DNA of 64,000 nt from Hirudinaria manillensis (Eukaryota; Annelida; Clitellata; Hirudinida; Hirudinidae), in the NCBI GenBank assembly GCA_034509925.1, contig CM067526.1, positions 4,281,501 to 4,345,500 of the forward strand, in the 5' to 3' direction. Below the pieces are notes generated by a model that was not told the origin of the DNA, did not search any database, and was given only the letters and a program-made list of their open reading frames with translations. This document shows positions 1 to 12,633 of the stretch, in pieces. The translations under genes were made by a program, and so were the position numbers. Within the stretch, counting starts at the first letter, position 1, and every line of letters starts with the position of its first letter.

Positions 1-339
1 GTTCAAAAGGACCCCGCAATTGGATCAGAAATTGATTTTTATTACCTAATTAATTAATACAATTTTAGACATCTAAATGTTCTGCTTCTTTTGATGATGG
101 TGGAAATTCATGTCTGTCTCTCAGAGAGGTTGAATTGTTGATCCTCTGCCAATTCCCCTAACACCACATAGGTGGTGGTTTTGTTAACCCTATGACAGAT
201 ATGACTGGACTTGATTATGCTAAATGCCAACTTGAGTTTTTTCCTTATTTTCATGTTATCGAGTATTAGGATTTATGATTTAACGTTATATATTTTGTAA
301 TTTATTATATACTTATATTGTGTTGGGAAGATAGATTAG

Positions 340-560
340 AGATGCAATGCATTTGAAGAACGATCGTTACGAAGAGCTGTCAATGGAACTAGATGGAAAG
401 GGATACAGTGTCGGAGCAAGAAGGCTGGTGAGCAAGACTACATAGGCCTTTCTCAGGGGAATTGGCCTCACCAGCAGGCAAAGCGTTTTGTCCACAAGAT
501 AGCCGGGATCGCAGAATCGGTATCGCACTGGATCGCATGGGATCGTAAGTAAGCCTCCAG
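340..560 (+). pseudogene. LINE 3' end fragment, RLE-type, decayed
   Basis: This is a short relic of the C-terminal end of a non-LTR retrotransposon ORF. Reading from about 364, the frame gives RYEELSMELDGKGYSVGARR, then an in-frame TAG and a block resembling AFLRGIGLTSRQ. The same pattern is better preserved at 46321-47100, where it ends in SQWIWTKR. In R2-like LINEs with a restriction-like endonuclease this segment closes the protein. A 50-bp scrap of the same family lies near 24055-24105. No function remains. Confidence 0.55.
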
Positions 561-1501
561 TGCGAAGCAAGTCGTCTATGTTCACCAAAACAAGGATGTC
601 AATATACATTTACCTACATATATACAAAACAAAAATCAAACAAATAATAACTAATAGGAAAATCTGATTAATGTAAGGTCGCTCTCAACATTTCAACAAT
701 TTTCTGATTAATCTAATTTTAACTTGTAAACTTTAATTTTATAATCTAATACGTTTAACTTTATATCAAACAGCTTTGCGTTGCGATATTTTGAAACAAA
801 CTTGTTGTTCATATTAATCGATGTTTTAAAACAAATTAAATGTAAATATCTGTTGCAATTCAAAACATGGCAAATAAAGTAAAAACGAAACAATTTTTAA
901 AACGAGGATCAGAAGATAATGCAAAGTAAAGAGTGAAAATAGAATTTGTAGGACATTAAAATGTGGTAATTATGTGTATCACTGTTTTTGCGAGGTCTCA
1001 CAGACCGGCGAACTGATTCCTTCTTTTCATCAATTGAGTCATCTGATGAGGTCGGTCGATTTGAAAGAAAGAATCAAACAATCAATCTTGCTGATACGAA
1101 GCATCCCGAGATCTATTCCAAGCAAAACAGAGATATGAATTTCCAAATAATTGAAATTATGATTGGCGAAATCGACTGACGTTCAATGAAATAAATAAAA
1201 AAAAAGCCAGGAAATATAAAACGGAACCTGATCATCATCTTCTCGAACGACGTTCTCAGATTAAAACAAAATGGCGGGAAGCATTCGAAATTCTCCGATT
1301 ACCTGGGAAAATGCAACTTTTAATTCCTAGGTTTTGGGTCTTCAAGTTTCAAGTCTCGGATCTGATTTGTTAATTTGATCCCGTGGTTGCTTCTGTCGAC
1401 GGTGATGATTTCGTCGATATTGTTGAGGGTATTAGGAGTCACCATTGATCTTCTCTCAATAATTGCATTTCTTTCTACCTCACATGTGGTTTCATAATCG
1501 T
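561..1501. other. 3' flank of gene A, no gene seen
   Basis: AT-rich sequence downstream of gene A. It is repeated downstream of gene G (about 40740-41750), and a third, truncated copy lies at 48882-49430, so it belongs to the A-type duplication unit. A 61-codon open frame at 1320-1505 on the minus strand, directly after the gene A stop, is kept open in both A and G (see findings). I see nothing else coding. Confidence 0.6.
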
Positions 1502-4500
1502 TCAAAGCCGGCCCTCTATGAAGTTGGACTTATTGAATTGGGTCAATGTTTCTATGTAGCCGCTTGTATCAACTAGATATTTTTCCATGTCCATCGTTGT
1601 CTGGGTCGGTTTTACGATCAGCTTAGGCATACCGCTATAGGGTCTCCACACACATACCTTCAAATGCGTCGTAAAATGAACGTATCTTTTTTTAACTAGT
1701 CATTATTTGATATTGTTGTAATCCTGAATATAGATAATTAACGTATAATTAAAATTATATTTCGAATTAATTAAATTAATAATTAATTAATGTTTAGGGT
1801 ACTATTCACAGACTTTGGTTAGATTTGGTTATGTACCTTAACAAATCATGTAATGTATACAGTGCGGGAGAGCGAGAATGATGGAAACAGCAGATTCCGG
1901 GACAGACAATTGGGCATTGAATATCTTCTAAGCTATCTGAACACTTTCAATAAACCTAACCTTATATAATTAGTATGAGGACATCGGGTTATTACATTGG
2001 TATCATGATTGGGATCTAGAGTTGAAGGGGAATCCAAGAGTAAATAAGGTGGAGGCTTTATTACTCAAAAGTGAAAGATTGATAAATTCTTGGAAGAATT
2101 GACCATGCCCGGGCTGAGATATGAGTTGAAGCAACAAAACCTGAAACCAAAAGGTCTAATAGCCGAGTTGCAGGAGCGACTTGGGGTTTGGCTTATGGAG
2201 AATGGTTATGAACCAGAAGAATACATATTCAAGGGACCACCATCACACAGCACGATTGCTTTTCAGGGACAAATCAGGAACAAACGTATGGCTGAATTGA
2301 AGAATATCGGAAAATCTTTGGATATCGAAGTAGTTCCAGTTGCCTCGTTAGTCTCGGGTGGAAACTATACCTAGAAGAGTTCTGATGGAAGCAATTTTGA
2401 GGAGAGCAAAGTGATACTTTCATGTTGAGGGGAAAAAGGAGAAGAACTCTGCGAAAAGGGTGTCAAAGAAGATGGAATCAGATCCGTTGTTACGTATGCA
2501 GATTCTGGCAGCATTGAGATGGATTCATTAGAAGGCACATAAGACCATAGTGCAAGCGTTTTTCCATAAACTCTATCGGTGATTGCAAACTCAAAAGACT
2601 CGCCATCGGAGCCCATGGACCCAGATCAGTTCGAATTAACAACAGAGCCCAAAGAGCTCCCGGAGTTGATAGTGGAGCAAGTGGAATTTTCGGAAGAGCC
2701 CATGGATTTACCAGTAGAGCTCATGGAATCAGTTAAACCAGTAGAGCCTTCAGATGTTTTCAGCTTCATTAGAGATAACAGAGGGGAACGATCAGGATTT
2801 TGGAAATGATGGGAGAGTACCTAGCATGGCAAGTGGAGCGAATGAGCCTATAGAAAATTCGAGATCTGGCGCAAGATAGAACCAGAATAGGAGCTTGGAA
2901 GTGGCGATGTTCCAGCGCTCAAAGTTACAGGACACAGGAATGATAGAGAAAATCTCAGACGAGGGCAAAACAAAAGGATAAATGATTCAGAACCAGGATC
3001 GTATTGCTAGAGTGAAAATGAAAATGGAATGTATGTCTATTCGGGAAGAACAGATTTAAGGAGGGGGCAGTGTTGGATCCCTGGATCCAGATAATGGAAG
3101 AATAATTAAAATTATATGGCAAAGTAATTGAATTATTAGTTAATTAATGTTCATGGTACTATTCAGAGTCTTTGGTTAGATATGGTTATGAACCTTGACA
3201 AATCATGTAATCTAGAAACAGAGCGGGAGAGCGAGAGTGATGGAAACAGCAGATTCCAGGACCTAGGAAATTGGGCATTGAATATCATCCAAGCCATCTG
3301 AACACTTTCAATAAACCTGAACTTCCATAATTAATTTGAGGACCCCGGGTATTACAATCTATTCAGAATAGAGACCTGCGCGGGTCGGAATTTTTTGTTC
3401 ATGGCCGGCTAGGCCCGCTCCTATATTTATCATGTCCGTCCTGCACATCACGCAAAATGTGAAGATCAGGCACGAACCGGCCCGAAACGCCACCAATAAT
3501 TTAAGGGCCTGGCCCGGCATGCCGCCTACCATTTAAAAACATGTCCTCTCGAATTGTGCATCCATCCTATATTAAAAGAACTATGCAATTTTATAATTTT
3601 AATGCAAAAATAACACTGCATTTCTGAAGTTAAATTGGCTCTCCCTTCGCTATAATCGTAACCGGCATTGCCGAAATTCGCTAGCACAGTTTGTTGCCGG
3701 CAAAAGAAACAATTTCTTCGCCAGCCGAGAGAGCGATGGCGCGATGCCAATAAAAATTTAGCATACCTGACAACTGTTCGCATTCGGAGGTTTGAGAGCG
3801 TAGCACTGGAGTGGAGGGATTAGATGCTCAGGCACAACCGTCGGACATTCCTGATTAGAGGGTCCTAATATTGTACATCTCTGACCCAAGGGATTCTGTG
3901 GAATAATGTCGATAGCGATTACAAAGGTCCAAGTTAGAGTCCTGATGATTTGGTATGTGCTAGTGTTGACGTCCATTAACGCCAGGTACGTGTAGAATTT
4001 CTGCTTTCTGTAAATAAACTCCAGAGGTTTATTCATCGCTGAGCCGTCTAAGTACCAAGGAAACTGTTGGTATCAAAGTTGAATTTATTTTAAGATATAT
4101 GCGCAGCATATCTTTTTTTTTTACTTAAGGATTTATCCCAATATTGCGGATCAATGAAAATAGATGGGTCACTGGCAATCAGCTGCAACCTCACTCTTTG
4201 ACGAGCGCATTAAATCTGCGTGTTTAATAATAAAATATCATCATCAGGACATCAGGCTTTTTTTGAGGCGACATCTCGAGAAACACGCCAAAGATTCAAA
4301 CATTCAAACTTATATAAAATAAATTATAACATTAAAAATTACAAACATCGTTAATTAAATTTCTTAACATTCCATGGAGATATCATGTAAATTATTGAAC
4401 AATTTTCTGTTGAATAAGGTCAAATTGAAAAGATTCAAATAAATGGGTAATTTGGTAATACCTCAGGAAAGAAGAAGTCATCCATGCGCACAGCCATCAA

Positions 4501-5478
4501 GGTAACGCTGTCTTTCGGACCCCGCAGATGTCTGACCACATTCGTCGTCCCGTACCAAGGGTACTGCTTGTCATATGCATCACTAACCATATTGTATTTT
4601 CCAGATACAATTTCTGGAAATTCCCAGCTTGCTCTTTAATGGAATTAAGTGATTATTGAGTGATTAAAGATTTAAATTAAACTTGAAGTTATATCATTTT
4701 AAGCATTTAAAGGTTAAGGCATTGACATAATCTATCATCAAAATTAAGAATTATACTGATACAATAATTGTATCACCTGAAATATAGGTTATTACTAAAT
4801 TAAGAATACTTACAATCCATCGCTTCCAAATTTGCAAATGTTCTTAAATTCCGTACAAACCTGGATCCATCCAATTTTCACGTTCATTCCAACTGCCAAG
4901 GGAGGGATTTCAAGTATAGCGGCAGCTCTATATTTAATAATTTCCATCTTAATTTTGTCTTGAAATCATTACAAATGTATCATTACATTTGGTATTAATA
5001 TACCAAATTTTTAATCTAATTAATATGTGTCACTGTTGTTATAAATATTATGATTCCATGCAAAAAAATTTCTTGACTCCTTGGGTGAATAATTGGTGGC
5101 ACACGTAGCGATACAGTAATACGATATTATTATAATGCGATTAATAACATCTTGTGATATCATGGCATTCACAATTATTATTCGTTAACTTTACTTGGTT
5201 AGAAATTTGTGTTCGGTTCATGAGTTAATGTAATAGCGTTCTAGTTTTCTCAAAGCAACATGTGTAAATAATAGTAATAGAATATCGTGAACCATCATTA
5301 AATATATCATCACAGACAGCCCTACCGCCCCTTCTTAAATAACGAACCTGAAATGTGGAGTGACATACTGAGGTCCTGAGGGCCTCTCTCTGATGATGGT
5401 ACCTCTTTTATCAAACAAGGAATTACATTTAAGAACCTTTATGTCCGAAGCCTTCAGGAATGGAAGCGACGAAGCCAT
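1502..5478 (-). CDS. FAM78-like protein, gene A (5 exons, 289 aa)
   Basis: Exons on the minus strand: 5348-5478, 4814-4927, 4462-4633, 3767-4063, 1502-1657. All joins use GT-AG and keep the frame through to a TGA stop. The protein follows the FAM78 pattern. Exon 1 starts MASSLPFLKASDIKVL and ends TPHFR; exon 2 has EIPPLAVGMNVKIGWIQVC; exon 3 has SWEFPEIVSGK and YPWYG; exon 4 has YTYLALMDVNTSTY, NPLGQR and PNANSCQ; exon 5 has VWRPYSGMPKLIV followed by a tail with TTMDMEKYL. FAM78 proteins have no known activity, so no function is assigned. The start lacks glycine at position 2, so no myristoylation is expected. Intron 4 is over 2 kb because a SAP-type LTR element (1714-3356) sits in it. The closest paralogue is gene G. 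Confidence 0.85.
1714..3356 (+). mobile_element. SAP-type non-autonomous LTR retrotransposon, copy 1 (old)
   Basis: The left LTR is 1714-1996 and the right LTR 3071-3356. The primer-binding site TTGGTATCATGATTGGGAT follows the left LTR, and a polypurine tract (AAGGAGGGGGCAG) ends just before the right LTR. The LTRs differ clearly, so the insertion is old. It lies in intron 4 of gene A on the opposite strand. Gene G carries the empty site near 41955-41965 (TTTCATATATTCAGAATAG). Against that, this copy is flanked by ATAT on the left and ATCT on the right, a 4-bp target duplication with one change. Confidence 0.85.
2090..2809 (+). pseudogene. Decayed SAP-domain ORF of LTR element copy 1
   Basis: The first open piece (2090-2374) encodes a SAP-like helix-extended loop-helix: LRYELKQQNLKPKGLIAELQ followed by ERLGVWL. 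A second piece (2579-2809) carries the acidic ELP/EPMDLP repeats seen in copies 2 and 3. Stops and frameshifts separate them. SAP domains bind AT-rich DNA in other proteins; here the ORF is the relic of the element's only protein. No protease, reverse transcriptase or integrase motif is visible. Confidence 0.7.
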
Positions 5479-6569
5479 GCTTTTGGAGGACACGGCTTCG
5501 ATCACCTATTGACTTGGAGTGATTCCAGACGACCCAAAGGAGTTGAATCTGCCACCGTGATATTTCTTGTGTTACTTTCTGAGTAACGCGACACATGGAT
5601 GTTGGAAAACCCATCAAGCTTAGATATTAGTAGAGCTTTTGACAGTGACTGGAGTTACAAACACTGGAAGCAGTGATCTCATGCTGGATCTTGAGAATTC
5701 TTGATGAAAATACGTGTCATTACTATAGAGGATAGTCTCTATGAATAATCGATTCTGGCTCTAACAAATACTTGGCGAATGTTTCGAGATGTTCGAAGAT
5801 CAAATCGGATTTGTCAGCGTCATTATGGTTGTTTGGTTTGTTCATGGCTCATTTAATGGGAGAGAAGCTGCTTGAAGGGACATCTGCCGAAAGAATTTTG
5901 ACTCCTCGACTTTATTACCACAGAGCTGAATTGGTTGAAGTTGAAGGAGCAGAGTTAGGAAAGTTTTTTTCTGCTTATAAAGCCTGCTCTTTAAGTCACG
6001 CAAGACTTATGAGATCTTTCAAGAAATCCACAGTTGATGTTTTGTCGCATTCTTCAAATCAATCCAAGTGAGTGACGTACTTGACATTAACTTGAGAACG
6101 CTTCTTAACTACGTTGGAAGGGGTCCAGACAGCGCCTGAATGCCGAGAATCAGTAGTAACTGGCTTGATAAAAAATTGAGGAATTTGATGGACATTGATA
6201 TCCTCTTTGTTCGGACATCTTGTTAATTGCCATAACCATTCTTCTTAGCATGGATGAAATTCATCCGTCTGGTTGTTTGTCCTTCCCATGAATGAGTTTT
6301 TGATAGGTTATTTGTTAAAAAAAGGAGTGGCCTGATTGAACGACAGTCGTGCACAGATATGATATTACTCATGTCATATTCCAGAAAAATCATAGAAAGC
6401 ATCATTAAACTCTTGAAAGGGCATTGAAGCAAATCGTAACAAATTTTAGTGAAAATTAAGTTATTTGAAAATCTAGATATAAAATCCTAAATTGTGTTAT
6501 TATTGACTAATTACATCTTTATATGTTCATCAAAGAAGGCGGGTTATTTCTTCTTTTTCAACATTTTGG
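5479..6569. other. 5' flank of gene A
   Basis: This is sequence between the gene A start codon and the conserved upstream motif. It is closely matched upstream of gene G (44359-45470), so it belongs to the A-type unit. It probably holds the untranslated leader and possibly a leader intron, which I cannot place without transcripts. A plus-strand open frame at 5772-6071 is antisense, and its G counterpart diverges in length, so I do not call it a gene. Confidence 0.4.
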
Positions 6570-6612
6570 TTACAACGTCATCACGGCTATGCCTACGTCC
6601 ACAAAAAGTATA
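6570..6612 (-). promoter_or_regulatory. Conserved upstream motif, gene A
   Basis: In gene sense the core reads GACGTAGGCATAGCCGTGAT followed by GACGTT. Related sequence recurs upstream of every member of the array. The TGACGT half resembles a CRE/ATF site. It lies about 1.1 kb before the start codon. Its role is inferred from conservation only. Confidence 0.4.
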
Positions 6613-6629
6613 TAAACTATTAATCATAT

Positions 6630-6867
6630 TGTTGGATCCCTAGATCCAATAAATTGAAGAATAATTAAGATTATATTGCCGATTAATTAATTTAGTAATT
6701 TATTAATTTATTGGCAATATAATTTGATGATTGATTAAAGTCTTTGCTTATGAAGCTCGACAAATAGAGTTATATCGAAAATGAGAGCGAGAGTTAGAGA
6801 AACAGCAGATTTCAAGACTTAGACATTTGAGCATTGTTCATCTTCCAAGCCATCGGGTTATTACAAT
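6630..6867 (+). mobile_element. Solo LTR with internal deletion, left edge of an inversion
   Basis: It starts TGTTGGATCCCTAGATCC and ends GGGTTATTACA. A stretch of about 50 bp before the end, present in other copies, is missing. The left flank ends ATAT. The matching ATAT is found not on its right side but, inverted, at the left edge of the LTR at 7287. This is the signature of recombination between two inverted LTRs. Confidence 0.8.
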
Positions 6868-7286
6868 AATAACAACTATTGTTTTGTTGCATTGTTTTCA
6901 ATATGGCAGTCTTTGAAAAAGACGATCAATCCTTCACATGTTTCAATAAAATTCAAGCTGTAGAGGCAATATTATTTATCCTGTTTTAGAAGTTGTACGA
7001 ATAGTTCACAACAAAATAGCACCAATATTTAGAGATTGTAAGATACTATGTTACATTTAGTTTTTGTTTAATGCCTGCCATGTGCATATTGTCATATTCT
7101 CTTGTATCTTTTGCATGGCTCTTCCTGAATGTTGGAGAATCAAGAAACAAAATTCATAGGCGGGGATACTTGCTATATTTGTCGTAATTTTTTTTGTCCC
7201 AAATTTTGTTTGGCAATGATATATATTATATGTCATATATTATAATATTACCGACCTACTTTGATGTGATATTATAATGTAAATAT
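6868..7286. repeat. Inverted intergenic segment between two opposed LTRs
   Basis: It is the reverse complement of sequence that lies upstream of gene E (about 33420-34080) and, in part, of gene G (about 45540-45900). Recognisable landmarks are the block around GTCTTTGAAAAAGAC, the block TATCCTGTTTTAGAAGTTG, and GGCGGGGAT next to a run of T. No coding content is seen. Confidence 0.75.
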
Positions 7287-7585
7287 TGTAATAACCCGGG
7301 GTCCTCAAACTAATTATAGAAGGTCAGGTTTATTGAAAGTTGTCAGATGGCTTGGAAGATGCACAATGCTCGAATGTCTAAGTCTTGAAATCTGCTGTTT
7401 CTCTAACTCTCGCTCTGCTTTCCGAGATAAATACATTTGTCAAGGTTCCTAACCAAAGAGTCTGAATAGCACCAATTAATTAATTCTCAAATTATATTGC
7501 CACTAAATTTAATTAATTATTAAATTAATTAATCGGCAATATAATTTTAATTATTCTTCAATTTATTGGATCTAGGGATCCAACA
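7287..7585 (-). mobile_element. Solo LTR, right edge of the inversion
   Basis: Full-length LTR (299 bp) in minus orientation, starting TGTAATAACCCGGGGTCC and ending GATCCAACA. Its left flank ends AATAT. Its right flank is GTAT, which pairs with the inverted ATTAT end of the segment at 6868. It carries the hairpin arms ATTATATTGCC and GGCAATATAAT typical of the family. Confidence 0.85.
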
Positions 7586-10042
7586 GTATATTGAGACATA
7601 AAGTGGCATACGTTGCTGGATTATTTCATTGCCGTCAGTGTATCATAAGATATTTTAATTGTTTACTTTAAATCAACGTCGCCTGCAATCGAATTCTCCG
7701 ACGAAGTGGCATAAACTCTATATTTTTAATTGTATTTTATTTAATAATAAAAATTTGTTTACATCATTTTTTAAAATATTGAAAACAAAAAGAGTTCATA
7801 TTATTGCTATTAGGATATAATGTAAGATCATCTTTTGATTTTTTAATATCAATTTTCTATTAAATTTTATTTTAATTTTTGCGCTTAGTTATATAATCCA
7901 ATATGTTTAACTTATGTCTAACACATTTGCGGGGTTTTGAAACACATTTGTTCAAATTATTCGATGTTTGTATCAAAAAGAATTGAAATAAATACATTTG
8001 TTGCATTTAAAAAAAGCTTGAAAAATAAATTAAAAACTAAAAAATTTTTTTAAGTCAGGTTCAGAAGAAAAAGCAAAGTAAAGAGTGAAAATTGTCCGAT
8101 GTTTGTAATTAATTATTGAAAATTAAGAAATTTGTTGGAATTTAAAATAAATAAATTGGCAGAAGAAAGTAAAAACGAAATATTTTTTTAAAATCAGACT
8201 CAGGACAAAATGTAAGGTAAGAAGAGTGAAAATAAAATTTGGAGGACATTAAAATGTTTCTAAAACGAGACATAAAAGACCCAATTGCTGGTCAGGAATC
8301 ACTGTTTTTATTTGAGGTTTTCATTGAAACGAGCAACGAACTGAAACTTCTGATTCCTTCTTTTCATCAAATGAGTCTCAATTGGTCCTCCTTCCAATGC
8401 GGAACTTGTACCATCAGTAAAGTATAATTACAATATTTCAAAGTATATGTAACGATAAAAATAAATAAGCCCTAATTAATATAAACTAATGCCGAATCGC
8501 AGACGTGAGTAGAAACTCAAGGCAAATAATACCACGAAAGATCATCAGTTCTATTTTCCTATAATCACCTGTGTAACGATTAGAAAGATAAACAAATTAT
8601 TATAAAAACTTTATTACAAAATAAAATTTTTAATTTTTAACACAATAATTTATTTAATCGGCCAATGTAAATGAATGCGAAGTGGATTAAACATCTACTT
8701 TCAAACATATTTTATTAAAATTGAATTAAATTAGCATTATTTTTAATTGTAAATCCATTTGTGATTAAATGTGTCCTATTCCGCATCGTTTAACATTTAC
8801 ATTTATGCAACATATTCGGTTGAAATAAGAAATGAACAATTTTCCAGCAGAAATCATGGCAATGATTTTATACTCTGAATTAATTTTTATTCAACTTCTT
8901 TGGTCACAATTTAAGCTAGTGTTTAATACCAACAAAAGATTAGTTAGGGCTGCCGGGCAAGGGGTGAAGGCAGATGTCTCCTCGGGCAATTTGTCCTGAA
9001 GTGACTGCCTTTTGTCTTAAAGACAATAAAAAATCATCGCCCATCACGTAAATAAGATTTGGCCCTTCAACATCGCTCAAAACTGACCCCAGATGGCATT
9101 TTCAACATGTGGTATTGTGTAGTTTTTTCCCGCTCATTCAAGGGTTAGACAGAATTATTAAATAACGTTTAATTTTGCAATGAACATCTTAATCAGAATG
9201 CCCAGAAAGTGACACCGTAACTGAAATTCTTGATTATTGTCTGCTCACTTTTCATTGGTGCCACTGAACTCATTAATATTCATGAGCATTCTTATTAGCC
9301 ATTCGCTAATTGTTATTCAGTCCTTCTGTACAACTAATGGCCAATAAAAACAAATTTAAATTTGGTGTCTCTCTTGAGTGAATAATGAAGAAATTAACTC
9401 GGAAATTAGCATAAGTTCTTCAGATTTTTATCATATCATACCGAAGGGATATAAGTTGTTATAAAATAACTCCAATTGCAAATGATAGAATAATTCCTAC
9501 CAGGAATAATTGATATTGTTAATTATCCAATTACTAAAGCCCTGAAAAAGTTTGATTTTAAGGTCAATCAAACAAATTCGAGCTACGGGGTTTTAAAATC
9601 AGGATTATTTATTGTTCAAATAGTTTGATGTTTGTAACAAAATAATTCAAATAAGAAATTTGTTGTAATTAAGAAAAAGGTGAAATAAAGTAAATATGAA
9701 ATGACTCGGGAATCACTGTTTTTTTATTTAAGGTATTCATTGAAATCAGTAGCGGAAACATAATTCCTTCTTTTCATCGAATAGGTCTCAATTGCACAAA
9801 ATCCCCTTCAGTTAGGCTTGTTGTTTCTTGAGCAAATTGAAAGGAGATCCAAGCAAGCAGTCAAAACTTTCGATTTTTTGTGAAAATTCAGCTTTAATTT
9901 CTAACTTATGAGCTTTCCCGTCCTGGCTTTGCTTAGTTGCAGTGGTGCTGTGACTGCTTCTAGTGACATTGATGTTGTTGCGGGCTTCCGCGCCATTGGG
10001 AGCAGAATTTGCATTTTTTTTGTTTCTTGTTACTGAATTTTG
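7586..10042. other. Intergenic sequence between A and B, no gene seen
   Basis: AT-rich DNA. The part from 7586 to about 7730 resembles 26525-26720 (the block AAAGTGGCATA and the later TTCTCCGACRAAGT). From about 9540 it matches the 3' flank found downstream of relics P1, P2 and P3 (TTTGATGTTTGTAACAAAAT and onward), so it belongs to the B-type unit. Short open frames look accidental. Confidence 0.5.
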
Positions 10043-12633
10043 TTAATCAATGGTATAATAGAGGTAGTTATTTTTCGTGATTTTTTTCAGCTTTTTTGCG
10101 GCCTCCTTCGTATTTTCCAGGTACGTGTCCATATCCACCGTTGTTTCTATAGGTGGCAAGAGAAACTCGGGGTCACCGCAAGTCGGTCTCCACACCAATA
10201 CCTCAAAAAGCAAAGTAAAATAGGCGTATCATTTTCTCGTTCGTTTATGTTTTAAATATTCAAAATTTAAAATTGAATAATTACTGATTGCTCAGAATTT
10301 TTTTTCCTATCGATACAAAGCGCAGAACAATATAAATTGATTGTCCCAATGTCAACGACTGGTCACCATCAAATCCTCGTAAAATTCCGCAAACATTTCC
10401 GTAAAATCATTCTTAAATAATAGAATACACCTGCTTCTGCATTGATATTTTGACAAGATTTTATGGTTCAAGTTTGTCAACTTCCGAATAAAGTCAAATC
10501 GACTTGAATTATTACAAATTAAGATGACACAATGTAAGTAAAATATGTACGATGTCGTTAAAAAAATTATTTCAATGGATATTGTTAAAAATCAATGGCT
10601 AAGGTTTTTGAAAATTATGCCAATCTATCTTAACTTCACATCCAATGATTTTCAATATACAAAATATTATAGTAATTGTTCTTACAAATACCAATCTAAC
10701 TGTATTTTTTAACAATCGGATGATAAATATTTTAGCATACCTGACAAGTGTTGGCACAGGGAGGTTTCAGAGCGTAGCAGTGGAGAGGAGGGGTTAAGTG
10801 CTCGGGCACAACCACCGGTGGTTCCTGTTTAGGGGGTCCTAATAGCAGAGCCCTCTCGCCTAAAGGTTTTTTTGGATTAACTTCGATAACCACCTCTATG
10901 GACCAAGATATAGTCCTAATGACCTGGTAGGTTTTAGTGTTGACGTCCATTAAGGTCAGGTACGTGTAGAATCTCTGCCTTCTGTATACAAAAGTCAAAG
11001 TTGGCTCTTTTGGGTAGCCGGGGCTCGTTATGGCCCAAGCAATCTGTTGATATCAATTCAAGTTATCCAATTTGACTTTTTGTTATTTTGTGACTCCTAA
11101 TTTCCTCAAGAATTTGATAATTGATTAAAAGTATATATTTAAAATAAAACATGTCTTTAGGATTATTTGGATGTTCTTTTTGAGGCGACATCACGAACAT
11201 TATTGGGAGAGCGCATTAATTAGTTGTTCAGAGTTATCGACAGCAAGTGAAAATGGATTTATAAACATTTATGATCATATAAACAATCTTTGACTAAACT
11301 CTTAGCAATCATTAGCGACAGGAAATACAAAACTAATTAATTTTATTAAAGAGCTCCAAGTGGCTGATACGAATAGGTAAAGACAACCTTGGGAAAGAAT
11401 TCGTCTTGCATTTTTATTTTCCTTTTGGTGGGTTTTTCCGTTGGTCCCTGAACTCTTGTGACCTGATTGGTTTTTCCATACCAAGGGTACATATGACCAT
11501 TTGCATCGCTCACCATTTCGTATTTTCCAGTTAGAAGCTCTGGAAATTCCCAGCTCGCGCTTTAACGGAGTTAAGTAATCATTAAATATAAAAGGATTTA
11601 ATTTAACATGGAGTCAATATCAGTCTTAGGCATTGCTACATTGAGATTGGCATAATCAACTTATTTTAATCATAAATTATTTAATGGCAATGATAAAATT
11701 ATGTTATTACTAGAAATCAAAACAAAATTTTATTAAAATTCAAAAATACTTACAAACCGTGTTTTCCATATATATTAACGAACTTAATCTCTGTACACAC
11801 CTGGACCCATCCTACCTGTATGTCCGCTCCTTCTGGCAGCGGAGGAATTTCCACACAGGCGAGAGCCCTGTTTTCAAGAAGTTCGTGTTTAATTTAGAGA
11901 CATATCCGTGTATTTTTTGTTATAAATTTACGTTTGTGTAGTTGCTAAGTTTCTCTAAAAGAGCTCCATTTTTAACTAACTCTATTTTAATCTTAATTGA
12001 AAATTGTTTTATCATTGCAAATTTCTGTTTGCGTGATTCCAAAATAGTGTGGCTAAATTGAAACATGATATTTCACTGATTTTTTTTATAAATATTCGTT
12101 TGTCGAATTCATCACATTGACTGTCTGATTGGTTGACACATATTTAATGCTGAATATGGGTCAAAATATCGATAGCCAAATGAATAATTTTGTATAATAA
12201 CATTTATTTAGTACATTTCTGCGAAACGCGGAGTTTTGTAGAACTAGAATCCTTTGCAATGGATATATAATTATATATTTATTATTATTTTCTACCATTC
12301 TTATAGGATGTATAGGATATGCTTAGGATATTATTCCTAAATAATGTTCACGACTCAGCTTGTAGAAGTAATGGTGCTGGGTTCGGAAATTTGGAAACAT
12401 TATTGAAATTATTATTTAAATAGTTGAAATAATGGGAGTTGGTTCGTTCATTAGCCATAATCAGCAAGCTTAACCAGTATTTCTGATTAAGTGAACCTGA
12501 AATGCGGCGTAATAAACTGAAGTGCTTGGCATTCCTCGTTGAAGGTGGTGAGTTCTTTGCCCATTGCGAACTTGAATTCATTCAGTATTATGTCCGAAAC
12601 TTTCAATTTTGGAGACTCAAGTACCGAAACCAT
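10043..12633 (-). CDS. FAM78-like protein, gene B (5 exons, 294 aa)
   Basis: Exons on the minus strand: 12497-12633, 11754-11867, 11388-11559, 10741-11043, 10043-10201. Frame and splice sites are intact. Exon 1 starts MVSVLESPKLKVSDIIL and ends TPHFR. Exon 2 has EIPPLPEGADIQVGWVQVC, exon 3 SWEFPELLTGK with YPWYGK, and exon 4 YTYLTLMDVNTKTYQVIRT with PLGER and CANTCQ. Exon 5 has VLVWRPTCGDPEFLLPP, a lysine-rich tail and a TAA stop. It is a FAM78 family member of unknown function. It has no glycine at position 2. It is the only intact B-type gene here; three broken relatives (P1, P2, P3) lie at 19810, 35715 and 55880. Confidence 0.85.

Noticed and set aside
5772..6071. 99-codon plus-strand frame upstream of gene A
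   Set aside because: The gene G counterpart is frameshifted and shorter, and the region behaves as the gene 5' flank. No known domain.
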